Both the position numbers and the translations under genes were made by a program. A stretch of 64,000 bases of DNA, from assembly GCA_946187695.1 (NCBI GenBank), contig CAMHSB010000008.1, positions 1 to 64,000 on the forward strand. The letters run 5' to 3'. The notes under the pieces are model-generated. The model was given only the letters and a program-made list of their open reading frames with translations, made no database searches and was not told the DNA's origin. Numbering within the stretch: the first letter of the stretch is position 1; every line of letters begins with the position of its first letter. The DNA comes from an uncultured Bacteroidales bacterium. Its GTDB lineage: Bacteria > Bacteroidota > Bacteroidia > Bacteroidales > Paludibacteraceae. Shown here one piece after another: positions 20,011-29,076 of this stretch.

Positions 20011-21242
20011 CACTCGAAATGCATCACCTTCGCCGGACTGATCTTCGTGATGATCATCGACGGCAACAAAAGAATCAACATCGACACGCCTATCGTCAGG
20101 ACATTCAGCGCCACGATCCAGCCCCACGGGAAAGCGATCGGCACGTAGCTCACATAATAAGTCGCGGCCTCCAGCGGCACCAGATGACCGAAATACTGCA
20201 CCGCTGCCAGAGCAAATCCGAGTACGTTGCCCCAAATCACTCCTTTGCCGATCAGCAGTGCGGCTTGGGTGAGGAAGATACGCCGTACGAACCGGTTATT
20301 TGCGCCTAAAGCCTTCAAGGTGCCGATCAGTTGCACGCCGTCCAGAATCAGGATAATGAGTCCGCTCACGATATTAAATCCCGCTACGAGCAGCATCAGT
20401 ACGATGATTACTACCACGTTCATGTCCAGCAGATCGAGCCAGGCAAAAACCGCCGGGTTCTGCTCCCGCAAGGTCTGTACATAATAAACATGATAGCCGT
20501 CTTCGTCCAGATGATTGACCGTCGCAAAATAGATGCGGTCCGCCGTATCGTCCAAGTACCGCACATCGTCCACCAAAATCTCCACGCCCGAAAAAGTATG
20601 TTCGTCCCAGCCTTGCAGTCTTCGCACGTCCGAAAGCGGTGCCACTACAAACAGTTCGTCAAACTGACCGAAGCCGGTCTCGTATATGCCGGCGATACGG
20701 TACCGCCGAGCACGGACATTATCCGAGTCCACAAAATAGGCGTTCACCGCATCCCCGACACCCAGCCTCAGCTGCGTCGCCATCAAACGCGAGAGGATGA
20801 TTTCGTTGGGTTTCGACGGCAGTTCTCCTTCGACGATATTACGTGCAAAAAAATCCCAATAGTCGGTCCCTTTCAGCACGATACCCTGAAAAGCCGAATC
20901 GGTCTTGAGCATGCCCGGCTTGGTGATGAACGGTGCCACCTGCGCCACGTGCTCGTACGCTCCCAAGGCCTGTATCAAAGAGTCCGAAACGGGAATCGGT
21001 TGCATGTCGTAGGTGTTGTTGTTATCGAACGAAACCAGCTGAATATGCGCCCCGAAACCGGCTACTTTTTGGGTCACCGTGTCCTTGAAACCCACCACGA
21101 TACAGATGGTCAGGATCATCACCATCACCCCGACGATCATACCCGCCAAAGCCACCCGTATAGCGGGACGTGCATGACGCGCTTCTCCCTCTTGGGAGAA
21201 ATAAAGTTTCGTTGCTATTTTCAGTTCGGCGTTGTTCGGCAC
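20010..21242 (-). CDS. ABC transporter permease, FtsX/LolC-E type (GTG start)
   Basis: Four-TM FtsX-like pattern; GLIILILDGVQLIGTLKALGANNRFVRRIFL. Confidence 0.87.
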   Translation of the reverse strand: MPNNAELKIATKLYFSQEGEARHARPAIRVALAGMIVGVMVMILTICIVVGFKDTVTQKVAGFGAHIQLVSFDNNNTYDMQPIPVSDSLIQALGAYEHVAQVAPFITKPGMLKTDSAFQGIVLKGTDYWDFFARNIVEGELPSKPNEIILSRLMATQLRLGVGDAVNAYFVDSDNVRARRYRIAGIYETGFGQFDELFVVAPLSDVRRLQGWDEHTFSGVEILVDDVRYLDDTADRIYFATVNHLDEDGYHVYYVQTLREQNPAVFAWLDLLDMNVVVIIVLMLLVAGFNIVSGLIILILDGVQLIGTLKALGANNRFVRRIFLTQAALLIGKGVIWGNVLGFALAAVQYFGHLVPLEAATYYVSYVPIAFPWGWIVALNVLTIGVSMLILLLPSMIITKISPAKVMHFE

Positions 21243-21266
21243 GATTTTTGTAGTATATTTTTCGTT

Positions 21267-21674
21267 ATGAAAAAACTCTCTTTTTTATTCGTTATAGCCC
21301 TCCTATCGGGCGTTGTTACGGCGCAGGAGCCGGTTAATGAGGCTCGTCCGCAGCGTACCCCGCAAGAGGAAGCGCTTAAGCAGACCGTTCGGTTGACGCG
21401 CGAGTTAGGGATTCGCGATTCGATCCGCTTCGACACCATCTACCGCATGCATCTTAAGTACGCCAAGGTGCGTCAAAAAGGGTTGACGCGGGCGGAGAAC
21501 ATGGAACGGATGATTGCTATCCACGGGGAACTGAAAAACCTGCTGACTCCGGAGGAGTTCGAGCAGTTCATGAATCACCCCGCCGAGCAACCGCGTCGTC
21601 CACGTGGAGCCAGCGGCATAGCGCCAGCCACGTTAGCACAGCCCATAGACTCCCTACCACCAGTCCGCAAATAA
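21267..21674 (+). CDS. Small exported protein of unknown function
   Basis: Signal peptide MKKLSFLFVIALLSGVVTAQE; ORF-track start moved. Confidence 0.62.
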   Translation: MKKLSFLFVIALLSGVVTAQEPVNEARPQRTPQEEALKQTVRLTRELGIRDSIRFDTIYRMHLKYAKVRQKGLTRAENMERMIAIHGELKNLLTPEEFEQFMNHPAEQPRRPRGASGIAPATLAQPIDSLPPVRK

Positions 21675-22140
21675 TATCCGTCGGGTAATGCGCCCCGAGA
21701 TACATCCTACTATAGCATACTACAGCCACCCAAAGCATCAGCAGCGCGGTGGCTGTTTTGTTTTTATACAAGAGGCTGAACAACAACGCGATCGCCATTG
21801 AGTTGGCGGCATGGGAGCTGCAAAAACCGTACAGTCCGCCTACGTAATCGTTCACCAGATGCACCGGATCGAGCGCCGGTTCGTGCGTTGGTCTGAGACG
21901 ACAGACGATCGGTTTGAGGATCCCGCTGCACAGGTAATCACTCAGCCCGACGGCGATGCCAAAACCGATCAGGATCAGCAACACCGCTCGTCCGTTGCGG
22001 TATTTCCAGGCGATCAGACCCACCAACAGTACATACAGCGGAATCCAGGTATTCGCACGGCTGATGATCCACATAACCGCATCCAACCAATCCGCATAAT
22101 GGCCGTTGATCCAGAGTAATATATCCGCGTCTATGTTCAT
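21568..22140 (-). CDS. PAP2 family phosphatase
   Basis: KPIVCRLRPTHEPAL, CSSHAANSMA, SRMYLGAHYPTD phosphatase motifs. Confidence 0.88.
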   Translation of the reverse strand: MNIDADILLWINGHYADWLDAVMWIISRANTWIPLYVLLVGLIAWKYRNGRAVLLILIGFGIAVGLSDYLCSGILKPIVCRLRPTHEPALDPVHLVNDYVGGLYGFCSSHAANSMAIALLFSLLYKNKTATALLMLWVAVVCYSRMYLGAHYPTDIICGLVVGSLWAVLTWLALCRWLHVDDAVARRGDS

Positions 22141-22841
22141 TCGTTGATCAATACCGCCGTATGGCAAGCCACGACTCCCGCAGTCTCGGTGCGCAAGCGG
22201 CTGTTACCTAAACTGACAGGAATGAAACCGAGCGCCAACGCATCCGCTACTTCCTGCTCACTGAAATCCCCTTCCGGACCGATCAGCACCAGCACGTCTC
22301 TACCCCGTTCGATCTCATCTTTGAGTACCCGTTTATCGTCTTTATAGCAATGCGCAATGAAGCATTGCTGGTCGCGTTTCGCCTGCTCCTTTACAAACGC
22401 ATCGTACGGCGTCAGGTCGTGCAAGACCGGCAAGTACGGCGTCAGACTCTGCTTGGCCGCGGAGAGGATGATCTTCTCCAGACGGTCGATACGCAACTGT
22501 TTTCGTTCCGAGAAACGGCACAGGAGCGGCGTGATCTCATCCACTCCAATCTCCACACATTTCTCGATACACCATTCGAGTCGCTCGATGTTCTTGGTCG
22601 GAGCGATCGCGATATGCAGATGGAACGCATGGTGCGGTTCCTGCTTCTCGCGGCTGATGATCTCAAAATCACAATGCTTCGGATGCGGATTGGTGATACG
22701 CGCCGTGTAGGTCGTACCCCGACCGTCCGTGATCAGGATCTCATCTCCGACGCTGTAGCGCAGCACGCGCACGCAATGACCACTCTCCTCTTCCGAAAGG
22801 GTCTGCTGCTTATCAATATCGGGACAATAAAAAAGATACAT
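22137..22841 (-). CDS. rsmE: 16S rRNA (uracil1498-N3)-methyltransferase
   Basis: LIGPEGDFSEQEV, SLGNSRLRTETAG. Confidence 0.93.
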   Translation of the reverse strand: MYLFYCPDIDKQQTLSEEESGHCVRVLRYSVGDEILITDGRGTTYTARITNPHPKHCDFEIISREKQEPHHAFHLHIAIAPTKNIERLEWCIEKCVEIGVDEITPLLCRFSERKQLRIDRLEKIILSAAKQSLTPYLPVLHDLTPYDAFVKEQAKRDQQCFIAHCYKDDKRVLKDEIERGRDVLVLIGPEGDFSEQEVADALALGFIPVSLGNSRLRTETAGVVACHTAVLINE

Positions 22842-23941
22842 TACAGTTCGCTTTCTTTGAGTCGCTCGGCGTTCTCCGCTACTTGCAGCGCATCGATCAC
22901 GCCTTGGATATCGCCGTCCATGAACGCGGCGAGGTTATAGACCGTGTACCCGATCCGGTGGTCAGTGATACGTCCCTGCGGGTAGTTGTACGTGCGGATT
23001 TTCGCGGAGCGGTCACCGGTCGAGACCATCGTCTTACGCCGTGCCGCGATGTCGTCGATATATTTCTGGTGCTCCTTATCGTAGATCTGGGTACGCAGAC
23101 GACTCAGAGCCCGCTCTTTGTTTTTCGGCTGGTCCCGCGTCTCGGTACACTCGATCAGTATCTCCTGCACCTCACCTGTGTTGGGGTTCTTCCAATTATA
23201 GCGCAATCGCACACCCGACTCCACTTTGTTCACGTTCTGACCGCCTGCGCCGCCGGAACGGAAAGTCTCCCATTTGATCTCGCCCTCGTTGATATGCACC
23301 TCAAACTCGTCTGCCTCGGGTAATACTGCAACGGTCGCCGCCGAGGTATGTACGCGTCCCTGCGTCTCGGTTACCGGCACGCGCTGCACACGGTGCACGC
23401 CCGACTCGTACTTGAGCGTCCCATAGACGTTCTGCCCCGTCACGTTGAAGATGATCTCCTTGTAACCGCCGCACGCACCTTCGCTGAACGACGAGATGCT
23501 GTATTTGAAGCCCTTGAGCTCGAAATACTTGGTGTACATGCGGAACAGATCGCCGGCGAAGATAGCTGCTTCATCGCCACCCGTACCGCCACGAATCTCC
23601 ATCACGACGTTCTTGCCGTCCTCAGGATCTTGGGGTAACAGTTGCAGTTTCAGCTCTTCCTCCAGCTTCGGGATCTGCGGTTCGAGTTCGTCCATCTCCG
23701 CCTTCGCCATCTCTTTCATCTCCGGGTCGGACTCGTTGAAGAACAGGTCCTTGGCATCCTGCAGATCCGTCACGGCTTTCTTGTACCGCGCTGCCACCTC
23801 GAGCACGCGCTCCAGGTCATGGTAGTCGCGGTTCAGACGCACGTAACGCGCCTGATCGGCAATGACCGCCGGATCCGTGATCAGCAGACTCACCTCATGG
23901 AACTTCGCCTCTAATCCTTCTATCTTATCGAGTATGTTCAT
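22841..23941 (-). CDS. prfA: Peptide chain release factor 1
   Basis: GGTGGDEAAIFAGDLFRMY, RSGGAGGQNVNKVESGVRL (GGQ). Confidence 0.97.
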   Translation of the reverse strand: MNILDKIEGLEAKFHEVSLLITDPAVIADQARYVRLNRDYHDLERVLEVAARYKKAVTDLQDAKDLFFNESDPEMKEMAKAEMDELEPQIPKLEEELKLQLLPQDPEDGKNVVMEIRGGTGGDEAAIFAGDLFRMYTKYFELKGFKYSISSFSEGACGGYKEIIFNVTGQNVYGTLKYESGVHRVQRVPVTETQGRVHTSAATVAVLPEADEFEVHINEGEIKWETFRSGGAGGQNVNKVESGVRLRYNWKNPNTGEVQEILIECTETRDQPKNKERALSRLRTQIYDKEHQKYIDDIAARRKTMVSTGDRSAKIRTYNYPQGRITDHRIGYTVYNLAAFMDGDIQGVIDALQVAENAERLKESEL

Positions 23942-24809
23942 TATACGCCTGTAGTGTATTTTGCAATAAAGAAACGATGGTCATCGGTCCTACGCCGCCG
24001 GGTACCGGCGTGATATACGCAGCTTTGGGAGCCACGTGCTCAAAATCGACATCGCCTACGAGCTTACCGTCCACGCGGTTGATACCTACATCGATGATCG
24101 TCGCACCTTCTTTGACCATCTCGGCGGTCAGCAGACCGGGACTGCCTGCAGCCACGATGATTATATCGGCGGTCAGGCAGATAGACTTCAGATCGCGGGT
24201 CTTCGAGTGACAGATCGTCACCGTCGCGTCTCCTAATGAAGCGGCACTCATGCCCGGCAGACTCAGGTATGGACGCTGCATGAGCAACATCGCGATCGGC
24301 TTGCCGACGATGTTCGACCGACCGATCACCACCACGTGCTTGCCTTCCGTCTGGATGCCGTATCGCGACAGCAGTTCGCGGATACCCCGCGGCGTCGCGC
24401 TCACCAGCGACGGCAGGCCCTGCACCGTGCGACCCACGTTCTCCGGCGTCAGACCGTCCACGTCCTTGCGGCGGTCGATCGCACTCATGATCGTCGTCTC
24501 CGTGATGTGCTCCGGCAGCGGCAGCTGCACGATGAAACCGTCTATCGTCTCATCGCTGTTCAGCCGGTGCACCTCGTTCAACAGCGTCTGCTCCGTGATC
24601 GAGGCCGGGTAAGCCAACTTAACCGCCTCGATACCCACTTCGGCACAGGCTTTCAGTTTGTTGTTCACATAGGTCTCACTCGCAGGATTATTGCCCACCA
24701 GCACGATAGCCAGTTTCGGTGCACGCTTCCCCTGCGAGAGCAAATCTCCCACCTGCTCGCGCAACTCCGCACGAATGGTAGCTGCTATTTTCTTTCCGTC
24801 TAATATCAT
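23925..24809 (-). CDS. folD: Methylenetetrahydrofolate dehydrogenase / cyclohydrolase
   Basis: GFIVQLPLPEH, VVIGRSNIVGKPIAMLL, TPVPGGVGPMT. Confidence 0.96.
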   Translation of the reverse strand: MILDGKKIAATIRAELREQVGDLLSQGKRAPKLAIVLVGNNPASETYVNNKLKACAEVGIEAVKLAYPASITEQTLLNEVHRLNSDETIDGFIVQLPLPEHITETTIMSAIDRRKDVDGLTPENVGRTVQGLPSLVSATPRGIRELLSRYGIQTEGKHVVVIGRSNIVGKPIAMLLMQRPYLSLPGMSAASLGDATVTICHSKTRDLKSICLTADIIIVAAGSPGLLTAEMVKEGATIIDVGINRVDGKLVGDVDFEHVAPKAAYITPVPGGVGPMTIVSLLQNTLQAYNEHTR

Positions 24810-24814
24810 AGAAC

Positions 24815-24845
24815 TCTTCACTCTTCACTTTTCACTCTTCACTCT
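24815..24845 (-). repeat. Heptameric microrepeat (GAAGAGT) with TGA every 7 nt on the minus strand
   Basis: TCA on + strand at 24818, 24825, 24832, 24839; 24832 is the true stop codon of the upstream gene. Confidence 0.9.
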
Positions 24846-25323
24846 CTTTATCATGCTTCTTCTCCCAGCGCCAAACCCGATAGCTCTCGCGGATCTTCTT
24901 CCATTCGCGCTTCGTGATGTACCACTTATCTTCGCGCCGGGGCGGACGATAAACCGGTCGGGTCTCTATCTGCACCTGATGCTTCATCGAGTCCAGGTTA
25001 TACGCCGTGGCCAGACTGTCACCCATCAGGATCGCATCCTGCTCATCCACTTTGTGGATACGCAACTCATCCACGGTCATCTCCGTCGTCGGGTCATCGT
25101 TCGGCATCGCGCGCAACTCATGGGCAATCATACCAATCAGCTTGTACGCCCCGAAAAGAGCCACCGCAATAATCACACACATCAAGCCGTAGTAGGCCTG
25201 TTTGTCGCGCATACGCAACGCTCCGCCCATACCGCGGTTCTTCTCGTTCGGGCCGTGGTGATGGTGGTGATGATGTTTCTTCTTCTCACCCCATCCCGGC
25301 TGGTATGACTTCTCCTCACTCAT
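24832..25323 (-). CDS. Single-TM conserved hypothetical protein with N-terminal H7 tract
   Basis: MSEEKSYQPGWGEKKKHHHHHHHGP, one TM helix; translationally coupled to ffh. Confidence 0.75.
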   Translation of the reverse strand: MSEEKSYQPGWGEKKKHHHHHHHGPNEKNRGMGGALRMRDKQAYYGLMCVIIAVALFGAYKLIGMIAHELRAMPNDDPTTEMTVDELRIHKVDEQDAILMGDSLATAYNLDSMKHQVQIETRPVYRPPRREDKWYITKREWKKIRESYRVWRWEKKHDKESEE

Positions 25324-26624
25324 CGTCTCTTAAGCCCCATCTGCTGCACCTTGCGCATCATCTTACTCGTCTGCTCGAACTGCTTAATGAAGCGGTTCAG
25401 CTCCACGATCGTCACACCCGCACCTTTGGCAATACGGTTCTTGCGGCTGCCGTTCAGCAGACCCGGGTTAGCACGCTCGGCAGGGGTCATTGAGTTGATC
25501 ATCGCCTCGATAGGTTTGAACGCATCGTCACTCACCTCCACGCCCTTCAGCGCTTTGTCCATACCCGGGATCATACCCATCAGGTCCTTCATCGATCCCA
25601 TCTTCTTGATCTGCGCCAGCTGACCCATGAAATCATTGAAATCGAACTGGTTCTTGGCGATCTTCTTCGAGATACGGCGTGCCTCTTCCTCGTCGTACTG
25701 CTCCTGCGCACGTTCTACGAGCGACACCACGTCACCCATACCGAGGATACGGTCCGCCATACGTGCGGGATGGAAAACGTCCAATGCCTCCATCTTCTCG
25801 CCGGTACCGATGAACTTGATCGGCTTGTTAACCACCGAACGGATCGAGAGCGCCGCACCACCGCGGGCATCACCGTCCAGCTTCGTCAGTACCACGCCGT
25901 CAAAATCCAGACGGTCATTAAATTCTTTGGCGGTATTGACGGCATCCTGACCGGTCATCGCATCGACCACAAACAGGGTCTCCGAGGGTTCTATCGCTTG
26001 CTTGATCGCCGCGATCTCCTGCATCATCTGCTCATCCACCGCCAGACGACCCGCTGTATCGACGATCACTACGTCGTAGCCGAATTTCTTCGCCTCGGCG
26101 ATTGCATCCTGCGCTTTCTTGACGGGATTCGACTCGTTCTCGCCCGTATAGACCTTCGCGTTGATCTGCTCACCTAATACACGCAACTGCTCGATAGCCG
26201 CCGGACGATACACATCGCACGCTACCAGCATCACTTTCTTACCCTTCTTCGTCTGCAGGAAATTCGCCAGTTTGGATGCAAAGGTCGTCTTACCGCTACC
26301 TTGCAGACCCGCCATCAGGATGATTGCCGGATTGCCTTTCAGGTTGATCTCCTGCGCCTCGCCACCCATCAACGCGGCTAACTCATCGTGCGTGATCTTG
26401 ACCATCAACTGCCCCGGACGCACCGCGTTGATCACGTTCTGACCCAGCGCTTTCTCCTTCACCTGGTCCGTAAACTGCTTGGCGGTCTTGTAGTTCACAT
26501 CCGCTTCCAGCAGGGCCTTACGGATGTCCTTCACGGTCTCCGCAATATTGATCTCGGTGATACGTCCCTCACCCTTCAGAATCTTAAAACTTCTCTCTAA
26601 TCGTTCGCTTAAGTTATCAAACAT
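25320..26624 (-). CDS. ffh: Signal recognition particle protein Ffh
   Basis: GLQGSGKTTFASKLA, DTAGRLAVDEQMM, M-domain. Confidence 0.97.
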   Translation of the reverse strand: MFDNLSERLERSFKILKGEGRITEINIAETVKDIRKALLEADVNYKTAKQFTDQVKEKALGQNVINAVRPGQLMVKITHDELAALMGGEAQEINLKGNPAIILMAGLQGSGKTTFASKLANFLQTKKGKKVMLVACDVYRPAAIEQLRVLGEQINAKVYTGENESNPVKKAQDAIAEAKKFGYDVVIVDTAGRLAVDEQMMQEIAAIKQAIEPSETLFVVDAMTGQDAVNTAKEFNDRLDFDGVVLTKLDGDARGGAALSIRSVVNKPIKFIGTGEKMEALDVFHPARMADRILGMGDVVSLVERAQEQYDEEEARRISKKIAKNQFDFNDFMGQLAQIKKMGSMKDLMGMIPGMDKALKGVEVSDDAFKPIEAMINSMTPAERANPGLLNGSRKNRIAKGAGVTIVELNRFIKQFEQTSKMMRKVQQMGLKRR

Positions 26625-26650
26625 AGGTATCCTAAATTACAATTTGCGTG

Positions 26651-26682
26651 CAAAGGTACTACTTTTTTTTGACATACGCAAA
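26651..26682 (-). promoter_or_regulatory. -33/-7 promoter upstream of ffh
   Basis: CAAAGGTA 26651-26658, 20 nt, CAAA 26679-26682 (minus: TTTG-N20-TACCTTTG). Confidence 0.75.
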
Positions 26683-26689
26683 TAAAAAG

Positions 26690-26713
26690 AAAAAAAAGAG
26701 ACCTTAAAGGTCC
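26690..26713 (-). terminator. Intrinsic terminator after the HMA gene
   Basis: Minus strand GGGACCTTTAAGGTCTCTTTTTTTT. Confidence 0.75.
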
Positions 26714-26716
26714 CTT

Positions 26717-27064
26717 TTACTCTACCACTGTGGCGGGTTTGCCGATGCGGGAGAAGGCTTGGAGGAGGGTGTCGAGGTCGGTCTTGCGGGTGTCGTAGGT
26801 GACAGTGACGGTCTTGGTCTTGAGGTCACAGACGAGGTCCTTGACGCCTTTCTCAAATGCGATATTCTTCATGATCTTATCGCAGCATCCCTGGCAATGC
26901 AGGTCACAATGGAGCACGACCGTTTGTTTGTTAGACTGCTTGACAACAGGCTTCTGTTCAGTCTGCGTGGTGGGTTGGCTGGCGCCCGTTTGGGCGTCCA
27001 CCGGTTCTTGTGCATAGCACAGCGGCATCGCACAAAGTGCGAAAAACAATACTGTCTTTTTCAT
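26717..27064 (-). CDS. Exported heavy-metal-associated (HMA) domain protein
   Basis: Signal peptide; CDLHCQGCCDKIMKNI; ferredoxin-like HMA pattern. Confidence 0.85.
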   Translation of the reverse strand: MKKTVLFFALCAMPLCYAQEPVDAQTGASQPTTQTEQKPVVKQSNKQTVVLHCDLHCQGCCDKIMKNIAFEKGVKDLVCDLKTKTVTVTYDTRKTDLDTLLQAFSRIGKPATVVE

Positions 27065-27065
27065 A

Positions 27066-29072
27066 TCATTCGGGTTTTTCTAAATCATATCGGAAACCAA
27101 GGTACACTTTCCAACCGGTTGTCGGACCGCAGACCATCGAGGCATCGAAATCCGAGCCCCAGGGATGGAAACTATCCACAATACACGGGTCTTGGCGGAA
27201 ATTGGTCATATTTTCCGCACCCAGATAGATGCTACAGGTGCGGAAATACTTGGTGATCTGCGCCATGAGTTGCGGGTACCATGTGAAAGGCTGCTCAAAG
27301 CCGTCGGGCACACGGCTCACGCCGTTGAACTGGGCCGTGACATCAAACTGCCATTTCTTGAGCGGAGTCTGGTAGCTCGTGGTGATGACACCCTTATAGC
27401 GGTTGGTGAGGGCCTTGGGTCGCAGCCGTGCGATACCGTCGGCACAGAGGGTCGTTTGCTCGACGTCCGTATAACGGAAAGCGAGTGTCCACGTCCAACC
27501 GCGAAGCACCTCCATCGAGGCCTCTACCTGCGCACTGTGGGCAAAGGATTTGGCACCGGGCAGATCGGTTTGGTTGTAGATGTAGACGGCATGTTTGTCC
27601 TGATCCGGATCGACGATGAGCGAGTTGAGGAAATGCGTGTAGTAATACTCCATCGAAAGCTGCAACTCTTTGCTGCCCATCGGGATATAGAACGTGGTCG
27701 AGAGACCGGTGTTGACCGCGCGCTCCTGCTTGATCTCGTCCGCGAGGTGCAGTACCCTACTCGACGGCAATATAAAGGCATTGTCGGCAATCGCGTTCGG
27801 ACTCCGATAGCCCATACCCACACTTCCGCGGAGCGTCCACCACTCGAAAGGCGTGTAGCGGATGTTCATACGCGGGGTGACGAAGAAGCCGTAACGCGTG
27901 GAATAATCGGCACGGACACCGGCTACGAGACTCAGCATCTCGTCGTATTTGAGGTTGTACTCGGCGAAGATACCGGGGACGACTTCGAGCCTGTTCAAAG
28001 CCTGCGGCAAAATCGTCAAACGCTCGCGGTAATTATCCACATTCAGGCTCACACCTGCCGTCAGACGATGGTCGTTATCTACATCTCCGCTGCCCTCAAA
28101 AACACCCTGCCACATGGCATTGAGATAGGCGTTCAGTTGGTTCGCTTTCCAGGTGCGCAGGCCGTAATGATTATCCAGATCATGGTAACTGACGGCCGTG
28201 ATAACCGCGACCGAAGAACCGCTCTCGGGGTCATAGACATAGCCGTTCTTGAAAAAGCCCTCCACACGCCAGGTATTTAAATTAATTAAATACGGATTGG
28301 TAATCGTGTCTGCCATGTGTCCTATCTGTCCGCCACGACGACGATCGTAGAGTCCCCGCACGAAGGCTTGGAAGGTATAGTTGCCCTGCTTGTAGAACCA
28401 GCGGTTAGCGAGGTTGGCGTTCTGGGTTTTCGGCATGTCGGCAAAGGAATCGTGGTTCTCGTCCATGGCCATGAACCCGCCGCCGTAATGGGCGAGCACA
28501 CCCGTATAGAGGTGGTCTTTGAGTTGCCAACCGCCCATAATATTGGCCTCGGTCATCGCCTCGGAATTGACCATGAGGTTAAGACTCAGCGGATTCTGGG
28601 TATTGGGCTTGAGCAGCTCCACATTGATCTGTCCGGAGGTGGCCTCATAGCCGTTAACGACGGACGAGGTGCCTTTGCTGACCTGAATACTGCTCATCCA
28701 CGGACCGGGTATATACTCGAGACCGAAATTCTGCGCGAGACCGCGCACGGCCGGAGTGTTCTCCTGGATGAGTTGGACATACGTGCCGCTCAAGCCGAGC
28801 AGACGGATCTGCTTGGCACCCGTTGCCGCATCCGAGTACGCCACATCGACCGAAGCGTTCGTCTCAAAGGCTTCGGAGAGGTTACAGCACGCCGCCCGAC
28901 AGAGTTCTTCGGAGTTGATCTTCTCCGTATCGAAAGCCTCCACACGGCTCTTGACCTTGCCTTTCTTGCGCTGCACAACGGTGACTTCCTCAATCTGGAA
29001 ATCACTCGTCTGCTGAGCCCAGGCACCGCCCGCAATCGCCGTCAATAGGAGTATAAGCAGTTGTTTTCTCAT
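27066..29072 (-). CDS. TonB-dependent receptor
   Basis: Signal peptide; plug GAKQIRLLGLSGTYVQLIQENTPAVRG; barrel C-terminus. Confidence 0.92.
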   Translation of the reverse strand: MRKQLLILLLTAIAGGAWAQQTSDFQIEEVTVVQRKKGKVKSRVEAFDTEKINSEELCRAACCNLSEAFETNASVDVAYSDAATGAKQIRLLGLSGTYVQLIQENTPAVRGLAQNFGLEYIPGPWMSSIQVSKGTSSVVNGYEATSGQINVELLKPNTQNPLSLNLMVNSEAMTEANIMGGWQLKDHLYTGVLAHYGGGFMAMDENHDSFADMPKTQNANLANRWFYKQGNYTFQAFVRGLYDRRRGGQIGHMADTITNPYLINLNTWRVEGFFKNGYVYDPESGSSVAVITAVSYHDLDNHYGLRTWKANQLNAYLNAMWQGVFEGSGDVDNDHRLTAGVSLNVDNYRERLTILPQALNRLEVVPGIFAEYNLKYDEMLSLVAGVRADYSTRYGFFVTPRMNIRYTPFEWWTLRGSVGMGYRSPNAIADNAFILPSSRVLHLADEIKQERAVNTGLSTTFYIPMGSKELQLSMEYYYTHFLNSLIVDPDQDKHAVYIYNQTDLPGAKSFAHSAQVEASMEVLRGWTWTLAFRYTDVEQTTLCADGIARLRPKALTNRYKGVITTSYQTPLKKWQFDVTAQFNGVSRVPDGFEQPFTWYPQLMAQITKYFRTCSIYLGAENMTNFRQDPCIVDSFHPWGSDFDASMVCGPTTGWKVYLGFRYDLEKPE

Positions 29073-29076
29073 TTTC

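Noticed and set aside
21243-21266. Regulatory system in the 24-bp gap between divergent genes
   Set aside because: Minus-strand gene start (GTG) is uncertain, so the gap size itself is not secure
27165-28280. 371-aa plus ORF antisense to a TonB receptor (similar ORFs at 29224-30456 and 53750-55171)
   Set aside because: Shadow ORFs opposite clearly coding sequences
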